The position numbers were made by a program, and so were the translations under genes. DNA of 64,000 nucleotides from Haliscomenobacter sp040403615 (lineage in GTDB: Bacteria > Bacteroidota > Bacteroidia > Chitinophagales > Saprospiraceae), in NCBI RefSeq assembly GCF_040403615.1, contig NZ_JBBAKG010000010.1, positions 37,290-101,289 on the forward strand. The letters run 5' to 3'. Of this stretch, positions 24,048 to 32,136 are shown in pieces; position 1 is the stretch's first letter, and each line of letters starts with the position of its first letter. The notes beneath the pieces are model-generated. The model saw only the letters and a program-made list of their open reading frames with translations, had not been told where the DNA came from and searched no databases.

Positions 24048-25187
24048 TCACGAAGTTTGAGTGACATATTGCCGGGGTGAAACCCCAGTCACTTTTTTAA
24101 ACGCCCGGTTGAAAGTTGCCTTGGAATTGAAGCCGCTTTCTAGCCCAATTCCCAACAGCGAAAGGTGGGCCATGGTAGGATCGGCCAGCAAGCTTTTCAC
24201 TGCTTCCACCCGATAGGCATTGACATAGTCGTTGAAGTTTTTTTCAAAAACCCGATTGATGACAGCTGAGAGTACCGAGGAATTGGTGCCCAGTCGACTC
24301 GCCAAATTGGCAAGTGCTAGCTCTGGTTCCAGGTACATTTTTTCAGTTTCCATCAAACGAGACAATTGTTCTTTCCAGTGTTGCAGTTCCGCTTCGCTGA
24401 ACTTATCGGTTTTGGCCACCTCCGAAATTGGGGAATTTTGAGTAAATGGATCAAAAACCAGTTGGCGAGCTTGGGTTTGGGCATACCCTGCGATGCTGAG
24501 GTAATAAATTAGCCCGGCATTGAACAGTTCATCCCACCAGTCGTGCCAAAAATCCAGATTCAGCCATAGGTCGATCAAAGTCATGCTCCAACCAATGACA
24601 CTGGACAAAAAATAGGCCAGCAAAAAATTGCGGAACCAGTCAAAACTCAGCAATTCTGGGTTAGAAAATTGGGTAGGCGACCAGGATCGATATTGACGGT
24701 ACAACTGGTAAGCCCAGTAAAAATACAAGGCAGTCAGCATAAAAGACAAAATAGCTTCCAGGTATTGGACTCCCCAGGGGAAGTGCAGATTGGTTTTCCA
24801 CCACTCAACAAAGTCGGGTCCCTGAGAAAACACCAGCAAGTGATAGGCAAGAAAGAGGGCAAATGGTGCCGCATGCCACATATCTTGCCCACGCGGTTGC
24901 CAGCGTGTGTTAAATTGGCTTTTCAGGTAAAACCAGCTCAAGGCGGGGATCAATAAATTAAAGTTCCGGGGAAAAAACTCCAAGGTAGTCCATAAGATTT
25001 CGATCCCGGCAAAGCCCAACATATACTCCCAAATCTCGAAAGTGAATGCGGCGATCAAAACGCCAAACAGCCCATCTGACCAGCGTCCGTGCCGCCATGC
25101 CCTCAGCCAGAACATGCCAGCGTAAATCCACCCCTGGATAAAGGCAAAAAGCAAGGGTGTGGAATACAGGTTGAAATTGAATTGCAT
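24048..25187 (-). CDS. AraC-family regulator with membrane-embedded N-terminus (second copy)
   Basis: A 379-residue paralogue of the regulator at 15045-16205. Residues 1-245 hold about seven hydrophobic segments (LLFAFIQGWIYAGMFWLRAW, FALFLAYHLLVF, FLLAYFLSSVIGWSMTLIDL and others). The C-terminal AraC domain has 'LALANLASRLGTNSSVLSAV' and 'LLGIGLESGFNSKATFNRAF'. It probably senses a membrane-associated signal and controls nearby genes; the VOC gene follows and a secreted protein gene precedes it on the same strand. A hairpin at 25202-25248 separates it from the preceding gene. Confidence 0.87.
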   Translation of the reverse strand: MQFNFNLYSTPLLFAFIQGWIYAGMFWLRAWRHGRWSDGLFGVLIAAFTFEIWEYMLGFAGIEILWTTLEFFPRNFNLLIPALSWFYLKSQFNTRWQPRGQDMWHAAPFALFLAYHLLVFSQGPDFVEWWKTNLHFPWGVQYLEAILSFMLTALYFYWAYQLYRQYRSWSPTQFSNPELLSFDWFRNFLLAYFLSSVIGWSMTLIDLWLNLDFWHDWWDELFNAGLIYYLSIAGYAQTQARQLVFDPFTQNSPISEVAKTDKFSEAELQHWKEQLSRLMETEKMYLEPELALANLASRLGTNSSVLSAVINRVFEKNFNDYVNAYRVEAVKSLLADPTMAHLSLLGIGLESGFNSKATFNRAFKKVTGVSPRQYVTQTS

Positions 25188-25201
25188 GCGTGTAGCTTGA
25201 G

Positions 25202-25248
25202 GAAGGGTGATTCACCAGAGCATCGGTGCACTGATGAATCAATCCTTC
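25202..25248 (-). terminator. Hairpin after the secreted-protein gene
   Basis: TGATTCA (25208-25214) pairs with TGAATCA (25235-25241), extended by CAG/CTG inside and GAAGG/CCTTC outside. It overlaps the stop of the gene 25247-25945 and lies just upstream of the AraC-type gene. No U-tract, so it may be an attenuator or mRNA end protector rather than a full terminator. Confidence 0.45.
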
Positions 25249-25945
25249 AGATCCGAATCAAATACAGGCTTTTTTCTTTGTCTACGGTCAGGATTAGAGA
25301 TTCTTTGACCCGTTTACCTTCCCAGTAGGGCGCCTCACAAAGGTACAACTTGGTACCCACTGGATAGCTCACCCGATAAACACTACTCCAATTCAGCTTA
25401 CGGCTAAAGCCTACATTTAAATTTTGTTCGTCGCCGGGAATTTCGGCGCGCACGTACACTTGTTTGCCGATCATCGATTTACCCCCTACTTTGAAGGTGA
25501 CCATGTCTAAACCTGCTTTTTGTGCAAATGTTTCTACTTCGGGTTGTTCCTTGATTTTTTCCAGACGGTAAATTTCTTCGTATTTTTCAGCCCAGGCTGC
25601 GTCAAGCCATTGTTGGTGGCTGATCTCATAAGTTTTACCAAGGTTGATTTTTTGGCCAACATCGGCGGCAGTGATCACTCGGATAAGTTGCCACTTGGTT
25701 TTTCGTTTTTCGTAAATGCGCGTACCTGCGGGCATATTTACTGCATGACTACTGAGCCCACCCAGGTGATAGCCGTAGCCGCTGGTTTTGGATTGTTCCG
25801 AATCGAAGTGCCGAATATCGATGACTTTGGTGCTCAGCCCGGGGTTTGCCAAGGTGAAACTGACCCGAACTGGGTTGCTGGTACTCTGAGCAGCAAGTTG
25901 TAGGCTGAAAAAAAGTAGGGCGCATTGCGCAAAAATCTTGTACAT
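25247..25945 (-). CDS. Secreted protein of unknown function
   Basis: A 232-residue protein with a clear signal peptide (MYKIFAQCALLFFSLQLAAQ, cleavage after LAAQ-type site) and a beta-rich mature part: an early strand block (NPVRVSFTLANPG), a central segment with charged helices (WAEKYEEIYRLEKIKEQPEV) and a late block (VYRVSYPVGTKLYLCEAPYW). I do not recognise a family. Only one cysteine remains after processing. It is the first gene of a minus-strand series continuing into the AraC-type regulator; the upstream region has a weak promoter-like AATCTTTG (minus strand, near 25978). Confidence 0.7.
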   Translation of the reverse strand: MYKIFAQCALLFFSLQLAAQSTSNPVRVSFTLANPGLSTKVIDIRHFDSEQSKTSGYGYHLGGLSSHAVNMPAGTRIYEKRKTKWQLIRVITAADVGQKINLGKTYEISHQQWLDAAWAEKYEEIYRLEKIKEQPEVETFAQKAGLDMVTFKVGGKSMIGKQVYVRAEIPGDEQNLNVGFSRKLNWSSVYRVSYPVGTKLYLCEAPYWEGKRVKESLILTVDKEKSLYLIRI

Positions 25946-26036
25946 GGTGCAGCGTTTTTAGTGTGAATCAATGGGTCAAAGATTCGATGCTAAAATGATC
26001 TAAATGCTGCAAATCAAAATTTGAGACGCCTCAATT

Positions 26037-27347
26037 TTATTTTGATACTATTTTCTGTTCCACTCGGCGCAGCTTTTCCCCAGCTTTCCGATCAATCTCC
26101 TGTTTGCATTGTATGATTAAGCCCTTAATTCCTTTTTCCTGCAAAAAAACATGTAGGGCATTGCTGATAATAGAAGCAACATCCTGAAAATCCTCAGTTT
26201 CTAACTCCAACTGCAATTCCAATGCGCCTACCTGCCGCAAGCGATAAGCCCGAAAACCATCCGTACTCCGCGCAATAACCCGACAAATCAAGTCTGGAAA
26301 AACCTTGACCATTTCCCCATTGCTACCAGGAAAAATCAAAACATCATCCTCCCGCCCTTCAATGCGCTCCAGGGCAGTAAAGCAAGATCCGCAAGGGCAA
26401 GGCTCGGGTTTTTCTACCAAAATATCGTTCAGCTCGTACCGGATTATCGGCTGTGAACTGCGGGTAAAATCAGTGATAATGGGGATAAAACGGGTTTCGT
26501 CGAGGTATTTTTTTTCAAAAATGGCGATGTCTTCGTTGAGGTGCATCGTACCGTGAGCACAGGTTACGCCCAGAAATCCTTCGGTGCATTGGTATACTTC
26601 GCGCAGCGGAGCAGAAAAGTTTTTTTGAATAAATGCCTTATCCTCAGGATTGAGCACTTCGGCAAAGGAAATCACCAATTGCGGTTTGATGTTTATTTGT
26701 TTTGCCAATTGAGCTTCGGCAATCGCCCCCAATACTGAAGGTTGTGCAGCCAGGATGTGGGGCTGGAATACCTCCAGGGCTTGAATCAATTGCTCAATAG
26801 GCTGAAAAATGTCAAAAAAGCGAAACTCCAGACTGGCCGATTGCACCGAGCTATACAAATTGCTGTTGGCGCGCAAAAAGAAAGCTACCCGCTGCTTTTT
26901 GAACAAACGCAAGGGAACAACCCTACGCAACACCATCCCAGTCCATTGCGCCCGCTCGGTGGGTGACACCAAAAACAGGCCGCGTGTACCACTGGTTCCG
27001 GTAGATAAGCCCACCGTTGCGCCTTTTAGTTCCGTGCTAAAATCGCGCGCTATCTCTGCTTGTAACGCCACTTGCATGGCCTCGCTTTGCTTCAGTCCAA
27101 GCGTATTGATGGCGTCAAAATTCGCCATGAACCCAGCCTTATTGATGGTTGGAAATTCGCCGAGCGCGGCATGGGCATCGGCCAATTGCTGGTAAAAAGG
27201 AGAACGCGTCAATACCTTTCTGCGAAATTTACGCCATTTGCGCTGTTGAAAGCGCTCCAATTTAGCCCGATTGCGGAATGTACCCCGCAAGGTATATTGC
27301 AGAAAATACCAGAGAATTTTGAGTTTGAATCCCAACTGGCTGTTCAT
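26037..27347 (-). CDS. PaaK/F390-synthetase-like adenylate-forming enzyme
   Basis: A 436-residue member of the adenylate-forming superfamily resembling phenylacetate-CoA ligase and coenzyme F390 synthetase. The phosphate-binding loop is GLSTGTSGTRGLFLVS (about residues 113-128); later blocks are YQCTEGFLGVTC, PIIRYELNDILV and the hinge 'LERIEGREDDVL'. A CPCGSC cluster precedes the hinge, as seen in F390-type members that may bind metal. The likely reaction is ATP-dependent activation of a carboxylate; substrate unknown. The start overlaps the hydrolase gene by 4 nt, so the two are probably translated together and act in one pathway. Confidence 0.82.
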   Translation of the reverse strand: MNSQLGFKLKILWYFLQYTLRGTFRNRAKLERFQQRKWRKFRRKVLTRSPFYQQLADAHAALGEFPTINKAGFMANFDAINTLGLKQSEAMQVALQAEIARDFSTELKGATVGLSTGTSGTRGLFLVSPTERAQWTGMVLRRVVPLRLFKKQRVAFFLRANSNLYSSVQSASLEFRFFDIFQPIEQLIQALEVFQPHILAAQPSVLGAIAEAQLAKQINIKPQLVISFAEVLNPEDKAFIQKNFSAPLREVYQCTEGFLGVTCAHGTMHLNEDIAIFEKKYLDETRFIPIITDFTRSSQPIIRYELNDILVEKPEPCPCGSCFTALERIEGREDDVLIFPGSNGEMVKVFPDLICRVIARSTDGFRAYRLRQVGALELQLELETEDFQDVASIISNALHVFLQEKGIKGLIIQCKQEIDRKAGEKLRRVEQKIVSK

Positions 27348-28198
27348 CGCATTGCATCAGGAGCATCCAGCACCAGGGCTTCTTGCTCGTTCAAAATATC
27401 GTACAAATGCTCGTGGTACTCTGGGAAATCCGGCAAATTGTTGTGCCCTCCGCCCTCAATGGTGATGAGGGTGCTGCGGTCGGCGCTGAGGTCGTGTAGT
27501 TTTTTGCCCTGCTTGTAAGAGATCAGGCGATCCTTGTTGCCGTGAATGATGAAGATTGGGCAGGTGATTTTTTTCAAAAACTGATCGGTGCGCAAGTGGT
27601 AGCGCAACAAATACCGCAAGGGAATCCACCAGGCGTATTGACGGATTTGGTAATAAAAACTCAAATACGGCGAATCCAGAATCAGCATGCGCGGGTGATT
27701 CCAAGAGGCGATGCGGGCGCCAATCCCACTGCCAAGTGAACGACCATAGACAACAATCTGCTCTTCGGGGTATTCGGTACTCAGCCATTTGTACACCGTT
27801 TGCGCGTCGTTGAAGAGGATGCTTTCGGTGCGGCGGCCTCGGCTTTTACCAAAACCCCGGTAGTCGATCATGAAAAAATCGTAGCCTTTGCCCACAAAAT
27901 CCTTGGCAAATTTGCCCCAACCCTTCAAACTTCGCGAATTGCCCTTGAGGTAAAACACCACCCCCTGCGAATTGGGCACCTTAAAATGTAAGGCATTGAT
28001 CAGGCCACCATCTTCCATATCGAAGGTATGTTCCGTGAATGGGAACGGATAGCGGTATTGAAAATGTTTGGGCAGCATTTCAGGGCGAAAAAAGAAATAA
28101 TCCTGAAAAAAGAAAAAGAATGCACATAGCCCCCCGTAGATCACCACCGGCCAAAACAAAATATTTGCCCAGAAAAAAGGAGACAGTATCCATTCCAT
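27344..28198 (-). CDS. Membrane-anchored alpha/beta hydrolase
   Basis: A 284-residue protein with one N-terminal membrane helix (about 10-31, FWANILFWPVVIYGGLCAFFF) and an alpha/beta-hydrolase domain of the ABHD13/Bem46-like type: 'GVVFYLKGNSRSLKGWGKF' (oxyanion region), 'FFMIDYRGFGKSRG', nucleophile elbow GRSLGSG (Ser at about residue 152), 'IFIIHGNKDRLISYKQG' (Asp) and GGGHNNL (His). It may be a lipase- or thioesterase-like enzyme on the inner membrane. It is the first gene of a two-gene operon with the CoA-ligase-like gene; the upstream spacer is a repeat region. Confidence 0.87.
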   Translation of the reverse strand: MEWILSPFFWANILFWPVVIYGGLCAFFFFFQDYFFFRPEMLPKHFQYRYPFPFTEHTFDMEDGGLINALHFKVPNSQGVVFYLKGNSRSLKGWGKFAKDFVGKGYDFFMIDYRGFGKSRGRRTESILFNDAQTVYKWLSTEYPEEQIVVYGRSLGSGIGARIASWNHPRMLILDSPYLSFYYQIRQYAWWIPLRYLLRYHLRTDQFLKKITCPIFIIHGNKDRLISYKQGKKLHDLSADRSTLITIEGGGHNNLPDFPEYHEHLYDILNEQEALVLDAPDAMR

Positions 28199-28209
28199 AA
28201 GTTCAGTTT

Positions 28210-28322
28210 TCAGCGGTCAGCTATCAGCTATCAGCAGGCAGCAGTCAGTTATTAGCTATCAGCAGGCAGCAGTCAGCTAACGACAATCGGCTGATTGCTC
28301 AAAGCTGATTGCTGACCGCTGA
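28210..28322. repeat. Mixed direct and inverted repeat of CAGC/GCTG units
   Basis: A 23-nt sequence beginning AGCTATCAGCAGGCAGCAGT occurs at 28226-28248 and again at 28254-28276. Outer arms 28210-28229 and 28303-28322 (TCAGCGGTCAGC ... GCTGACCGCTGA) are complementary at 19 of 20 positions. The repeat fills the spacer between hemJ and the hydrolase gene on the minus strand and could end or stabilise the hemJ transcript. Confidence 0.75.
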
Positions 28323-28329
28323 TCGCACA

Positions 28330-28878
28330 TTAAATTTTCGGGTTTCTTTCTCTGGCTTTCCGGTAAGCTCGTGCGCCAATCATCAGCAGGATCATGAACC
28401 CGATGATACCCAGGAGGGTTATGATAAAGTCGAGGGCATTGCGGTACACTGCCAGCAGTACGATGGCCAACAAGAATACCGTTGGCACTTCGTTGAGCAA
28501 GCGCCAACGGAAAGAGCTGATGCCCAAATGCCCGGTCTCCATTTTGCGGATCATGCCCTTGCACCACAAGTGGTATCCGGTGAGACCCAACAACAAAACC
28601 AGTTTGAAGTGCATCCAGGAATTGACTTTGAACCATTCCCAGCCATAAAGATAAAGGATGATCAACCCGCAGATCCAGGTCAACATCATGGCTGGATTGC
28701 AAATGATTTTGTACACCCGCCATTCCATGAGGTTGAACTGCTGGGTGAGGATATCACGCTTGGGTTGTTCGTCGTCCTGGGCTTCGCGGTGGTACACAAA
28801 CATGCGCACCAGGTAAAACAAGCCAGCGAACCAGGCCACAAAACCAACAATATGCAGAGATTTGAAGAAAAAAAGCAT
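28330..28878 (-). CDS. hemJ: HemJ-like protoporphyrinogen IX oxidase
   Basis: A 182-residue polytopic protein (about four membrane helices) with the HemJ/UPF0093 landmarks: MLFFFKSLHIVGFVAWFAGL with the conserved histidine, 'YLVRMFVYH', 'MEWRVYKIICNPAMMLTWICG', 'WMHFKLVLLLGLTGYH' and 'FRWRLLNEVPTVFLLAIV'. HemJ oxidises protoporphyrinogen IX to protoporphyrin IX in haem synthesis. The ATG at 28878 is chosen over a GTG 11 codons upstream because it starts directly at the first helix. hemN at 59587 is the other haem gene in the window. The upstream gap 28879-29216 contains palindromic element B. Confidence 0.9.
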   Translation of the reverse strand: MLFFFKSLHIVGFVAWFAGLFYLVRMFVYHREAQDDEQPKRDILTQQFNLMEWRVYKIICNPAMMLTWICGLIILYLYGWEWFKVNSWMHFKLVLLLGLTGYHLWCKGMIRKMETGHLGISSFRWRLLNEVPTVFLLAIVLLAVYRNALDFIITLLGIIGFMILLMIGARAYRKARERNPKI

Positions 28879-29008
28879 GGAGTTAGGGAGTTTATTTTTT
28901 ACAAATTTCACAAAAGATTATCCGCAGCGACTGTGCAGGTTTTTCTGCGTTCATCTGCGAATTCATCTGTGCAAAATCTGCGTGAAACACAAATGTACAC
29001 TAAGTAGT

Positions 29009-29125
29009 GGGGCAAAAATAAGCGTTTCATTTTCTCTAAGTCAAAGGATTAGATAAGAAACTTAAAATGAACCGTTTACTCATCTAATCCTTTGACAAAA
29101 TGAAACACTTATTTTTTATCGCCCC
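29009..29125. repeat. Palindromic element B with conserved loop core
   Basis: Inner arms 29040-29054 and 29082-29096 (GTCAAAGGATTAGAT and its complement) match perfectly over 15 bp. Outer arms GGGGCAAAAATAAGCGTTTC (29009-) and AAAATGAAACACTTATTTTT (29097-29116, continuing to GCCCC at 29125) pair with small gaps. The loop holds ACTTAAAATGAACCGTT (29060-29076), identical to element A except one base. Distances from core to the two ends are within about one nt of those in element A. It lies between divergent hemJ and thioredoxin genes; the rest of the 338-nt gap has only TCTGCG-type repeat remnants near 28940-28985. Confidence 0.85.
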
Positions 29126-29216
29126 TTGGATGAAGAATTTCACGAAAATTAGTGATTTGTGATACAAAATCCAATCATAATTTGATCTAAATTGCCCCTA
29201 ATTAATTGCTATCCCG

Positions 29217-30014
29217 ATGGATTTTCAAAAAGATGTTGTAGAACGCAGCTACCAGATGCCGGTAGTCATTGATTTTTGGGCAGAATGGTGCGGCCCTTGC
29301 CGGATTTTGGGCCCCGTCATCGAAGAGATGGCTCAAGAACAAGCAGATCGCTGGGCATTGGTCAAAATTGATACTGAAGAATATCCAGATATAGCCGAAG
29401 GCTTCGCCATTAAGAGCATTCCCTGCGTAAAGATGGTCTTCCAGGGCAAGGTGATCGCCGAATTTACCGGAGCGATTCCTCGGGCGCAAATTCAAAAGTG
29501 GTTGGATCAATTCTTGCCTCCAGTGGAAGCAATGGAAGAAGAAGAGGACGATTTGAGCGCCCTGCTCGAAGCAGTTTCCGCAGGCATCCCTGGTGCATTG
29601 GAAGCCTTGATCGAATTGGTAGATGAAAATCCAGAAATCCTCATTGCGCGTTTGGCGCTGGCACAGCAGTTGGTGATTCCAGATCCTGCAACTGCCCGTC
29701 AATTGATTCACGACATTCAGCCTGGCGATGAGCTGGCAGAAGCTGCTGCCGATGTACGCATGATCGCGGATTGGATTCAGTCGGTACCGTCCACCATCAA
29801 TCAGGCAGGTGTTTTGCTGGGTGAAGCACAACAACTGGCCACCAGCGGCCACATCGAAGAAGCCCTCAAAAAAATCATTGAGGCCGTAATGGTCGATAAA
29901 ACCTTTAACAACGATCAACCCCGCAAAACGGCGATTGCCTTGTTTCGGAGTTGGGGCATCAAACATCCTTTGACCCTGAAGTACCGCAAACGGTTTGATA
30001 TGGCGGTGGATTAA
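29217..30014 (+). CDS. Thioredoxin-domain co-chaperone, CnoX/YbbN-like
   Basis: A 265-residue cytosolic protein. Residues 1-105 form a thioredoxin domain with WAEWCGPCRIL and cis-Pro KSIPCVKMVFQG. Residues 120-265 are helical TPR-like (LEALIELVDENPEILIARLA; EALKKIIEAVMVDKTFNND; KTAIALFRSWGIKHPL), the arrangement of CnoX (YbbN), which protects proteins from oxidative aggregation and passes them to GroEL/DnaK. Unlike E. coli CnoX, the canonical WCGPC pair is intact, so reductase activity is plausible. Stand-alone gene. Confidence 0.87.
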   Translation: MDFQKDVVERSYQMPVVIDFWAEWCGPCRILGPVIEEMAQEQADRWALVKIDTEEYPDIAEGFAIKSIPCVKMVFQGKVIAEFTGAIPRAQIQKWLDQFLPPVEAMEEEEDDLSALLEAVSAGIPGALEALIELVDENPEILIARLALAQQLVIPDPATARQLIHDIQPGDELAEAAADVRMIADWIQSVPSTINQAGVLLGEAQQLATSGHIEEALKKIIEAVMVDKTFNNDQPRKTAIALFRSWGIKHPLTLKYRKRFDMAVD

Positions 30015-30057
30015 TTCAGGGGCGAGCAGTGCTGGTTTTGCTGGTTTACGAGTATCT

Positions 30058-31368
30058 CTAAATATTTTTACAAGGCAGAAACACCTTCGCCATTTCGGTT
30101 TCCCAACTCATGCTTTTAGCTGCGGAAGCGACCGACTGCTGGTTTTGTTTCCAGTTTTGGTACAGCAAAAGCAGAAACTGCTCCAATGCTTGTCTACTCT
30201 CCATCCAGGGCTGATGCAAAATCAGGCTATGCTGGGCATACGTTTGGAGCAGGCTTTCCAATTCCGGTTCTGCGCTGCCATTGACCAAAGCCAGAATGGG
30301 CTTTTGCGCCTGCAAGTACTCAAACAGCTTGGAAGTTACGATTCCCATCAGCTCGGGACTGTTCCAACTCAGCAGCAAGTTCAGGTGGGAGGCATGCTGC
30401 AATGCCAATACCTGCGCATGCGGCAGTTGCCCCAGATCATTGAGTAAATCCAGCATTTGATGCGCAGTTGCCCATTCCCGCCACAGCGCGCCGTCTTTTC
30501 CGCACACTACAATTTGCAGTTCCGCAGCAGGTATTGCTCCCGTTTGAACCAAGCGCTGCAATGCCCAAAACAAAAGCACTGCCGATTGCAGGCCGGGATA
30601 CAATGCGCCGGTATACAGCATGGTGAATTTTTCAAAAACAGGAATACGGTGCACCTCCACCTGCTGCGCCATTGGCGCATTGTACAACACCTCAACTGGC
30701 CGACCGTAATGCTCCTGCAAATGCTGCGCCAAGCCCTCCGAAACGGTAGTCAATAACCGGGCGCGTTGCAAAATCCATTTTAAAATCCGGTGTTGAACCC
30801 GAGGAAAAAACACATTCTTCAGGCGAGGATCTACCGGAATGTCTCGAAAATCGGCAATCCAGATCAAATGTGGGAAACGGCGTGCCAACAGAAAAGCCAG
30901 AAAATGATCGGACATTGGTCGAAAAGAGGAAAAAACATGGCTGATTTCTCCTTGTCGGATCAACTTGCAAGCTTGCCGATACCCCCTTAAAATGTAGAAG
31001 ATTCCGCCATCTCCAAAAATTACATTCAAAGGAAAACTATCCAGTGCGCGGCGCAACCAACCGATGCCGGGTTTTTGCTTCAGATTGGTGCTAAAGTGGG
31101 TAGTGTTTTTTTGGCTGAATCGCCAGATAAACCACCGAAAATCAAAACTGGGAATGGGGTGAATTTGGGCATCACCCATAGAAGACAATGCTTCCTGGTC
31201 AAAAATGAACGCATGAGCGGTGGTAATGACCTGAATGTTTGTCCAGTATTGTGGTGCCATCTGGCAAAAACGGGCATTGCGCAGCGTCCCTACGGTTTTG
31301 ATGGGCGGAAAATAGTAGGCGATTTGTAAGATGCCTTTTGAACCTGGAATTGCAGGGTCGGTATTCAT
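30058..31368 (-). CDS. Glycosyltransferase (GT-B, GT4-like)
   Basis: A 436-residue GT-B-type protein beginning near residue 16 with the usual first strand and loop (LQIAYYFPPIKTVGTLRNARF). Middle and C-terminal blocks include 'LIWIADFRDIPVDPRLKNVF', 'LLTTVSEGLAQHLQEHYG', 'FTMLYTGALYPGLQSAVLLF' and 'TSKLFEYLQAQKPILALV'. It resembles exopolysaccharide glycosyltransferases. It is the last gene of a minus-strand polysaccharide cluster (manC, GT4, methyltransferase, this gene) and starts directly after the methyltransferase stop codon. Confidence 0.85.
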   Translation of the reverse strand: MNTDPAIPGSKGILQIAYYFPPIKTVGTLRNARFCQMAPQYWTNIQVITTAHAFIFDQEALSSMGDAQIHPIPSFDFRWFIWRFSQKNTTHFSTNLKQKPGIGWLRRALDSFPLNVIFGDGGIFYILRGYRQACKLIRQGEISHVFSSFRPMSDHFLAFLLARRFPHLIWIADFRDIPVDPRLKNVFFPRVQHRILKWILQRARLLTTVSEGLAQHLQEHYGRPVEVLYNAPMAQQVEVHRIPVFEKFTMLYTGALYPGLQSAVLLFWALQRLVQTGAIPAAELQIVVCGKDGALWREWATAHQMLDLLNDLGQLPHAQVLALQHASHLNLLLSWNSPELMGIVTSKLFEYLQAQKPILALVNGSAEPELESLLQTYAQHSLILHQPWMESRQALEQFLLLLYQNWKQNQQSVASAAKSMSWETEMAKVFLPCKNI

Positions 31369-32136
31369 TTATGCCGGAACTAGGTGCATCAAAAAATCGG
31401 GCGATAGCCAGCGCCGCAAAATTGAATCGCCCAAACACTGATTCAAGTACCGGGTACACGCTGCCGCTAAAATGGGCGAAAGATACTGCAAGAACGGAAC
31501 AGATGGCGCAAGAAAAGTGGTTTGCTGGATGCGAAACCCCATTTGCTGGGCCAGGTCTTTCACTTCTTCGAGCGCATGCGCCTGTATGGAAAATCCTTGC
31601 TGCACCACGCCTTTTCCTGGCAGCAAACGCGCCAATGGCCGCAGCAACTGACGCAAGCGAAAATCCCAGGAGCTTTTATTGGTAAAACTGATGCCCAATG
31701 TCCCGGTCGGTTGCAAATGCTGGCGTACCCATTCGAGGTGGTTAAGGAGAGCCGCTGGCTCCAAGTAAGTGACCAAACCCAGCATAAAGATGTGGTCAAA
31801 GCGATTTTCCACATCTGTCCAATTCTGGATATCGCCGAACCGGCGTTTTTCAACTGGAATCTTGCTGTGTGCCAGCATGGCCGCCGAAAGATCGGTTGCG
31901 GTATAGTCAAAAGAGGAAAATTGATTAGAAAGTACATGGTACAATGTGCCATTGCCCGCGCCAATATCCAGAATGTTTTTTCCTGAAAAATTCTGGCCTG
32001 CCAATGCACTTTGCAAACGTGCTTCAAACCAATATTGCAAGTACGGTTGCTCTACAGCGTACCGCAATGCATAAGTACTGGCCAGTTGATCAAAAAACTG
32101 CAGCACTTTCTGCTGGTGCGGTAGGAGCCTCTGCAT
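31369..32136 (-). CDS. Class I SAM-dependent methyltransferase
   Basis: A 255-residue methyltransferase with SAM-binding motif I NILDIGAGNGTLYHVL (about residues 54-69), an acidic 'YTATDLSAAMLAHSK' block (motif II), 'FDHIFMLGLVTYLEP' (motif IV) and 'LQPTGTLGISFTNKSSW'. In a polysaccharide cluster it probably methylates a sugar or lipid carrier intermediate, but the acceptor is not visible. It overlaps the upstream glycosyltransferase gene by 47 nt and abuts the downstream one with no spacing. Confidence 0.87.
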   Translation of the reverse strand: MQRLLPHQQKVLQFFDQLASTYALRYAVEQPYLQYWFEARLQSALAGQNFSGKNILDIGAGNGTLYHVLSNQFSSFDYTATDLSAAMLAHSKIPVEKRRFGDIQNWTDVENRFDHIFMLGLVTYLEPAALLNHLEWVRQHLQPTGTLGISFTNKSSWDFRLRQLLRPLARLLPGKGVVQQGFSIQAHALEEVKDLAQQMGFRIQQTTFLAPSVPFLQYLSPILAAACTRYLNQCLGDSILRRWLSPDFLMHLVPA

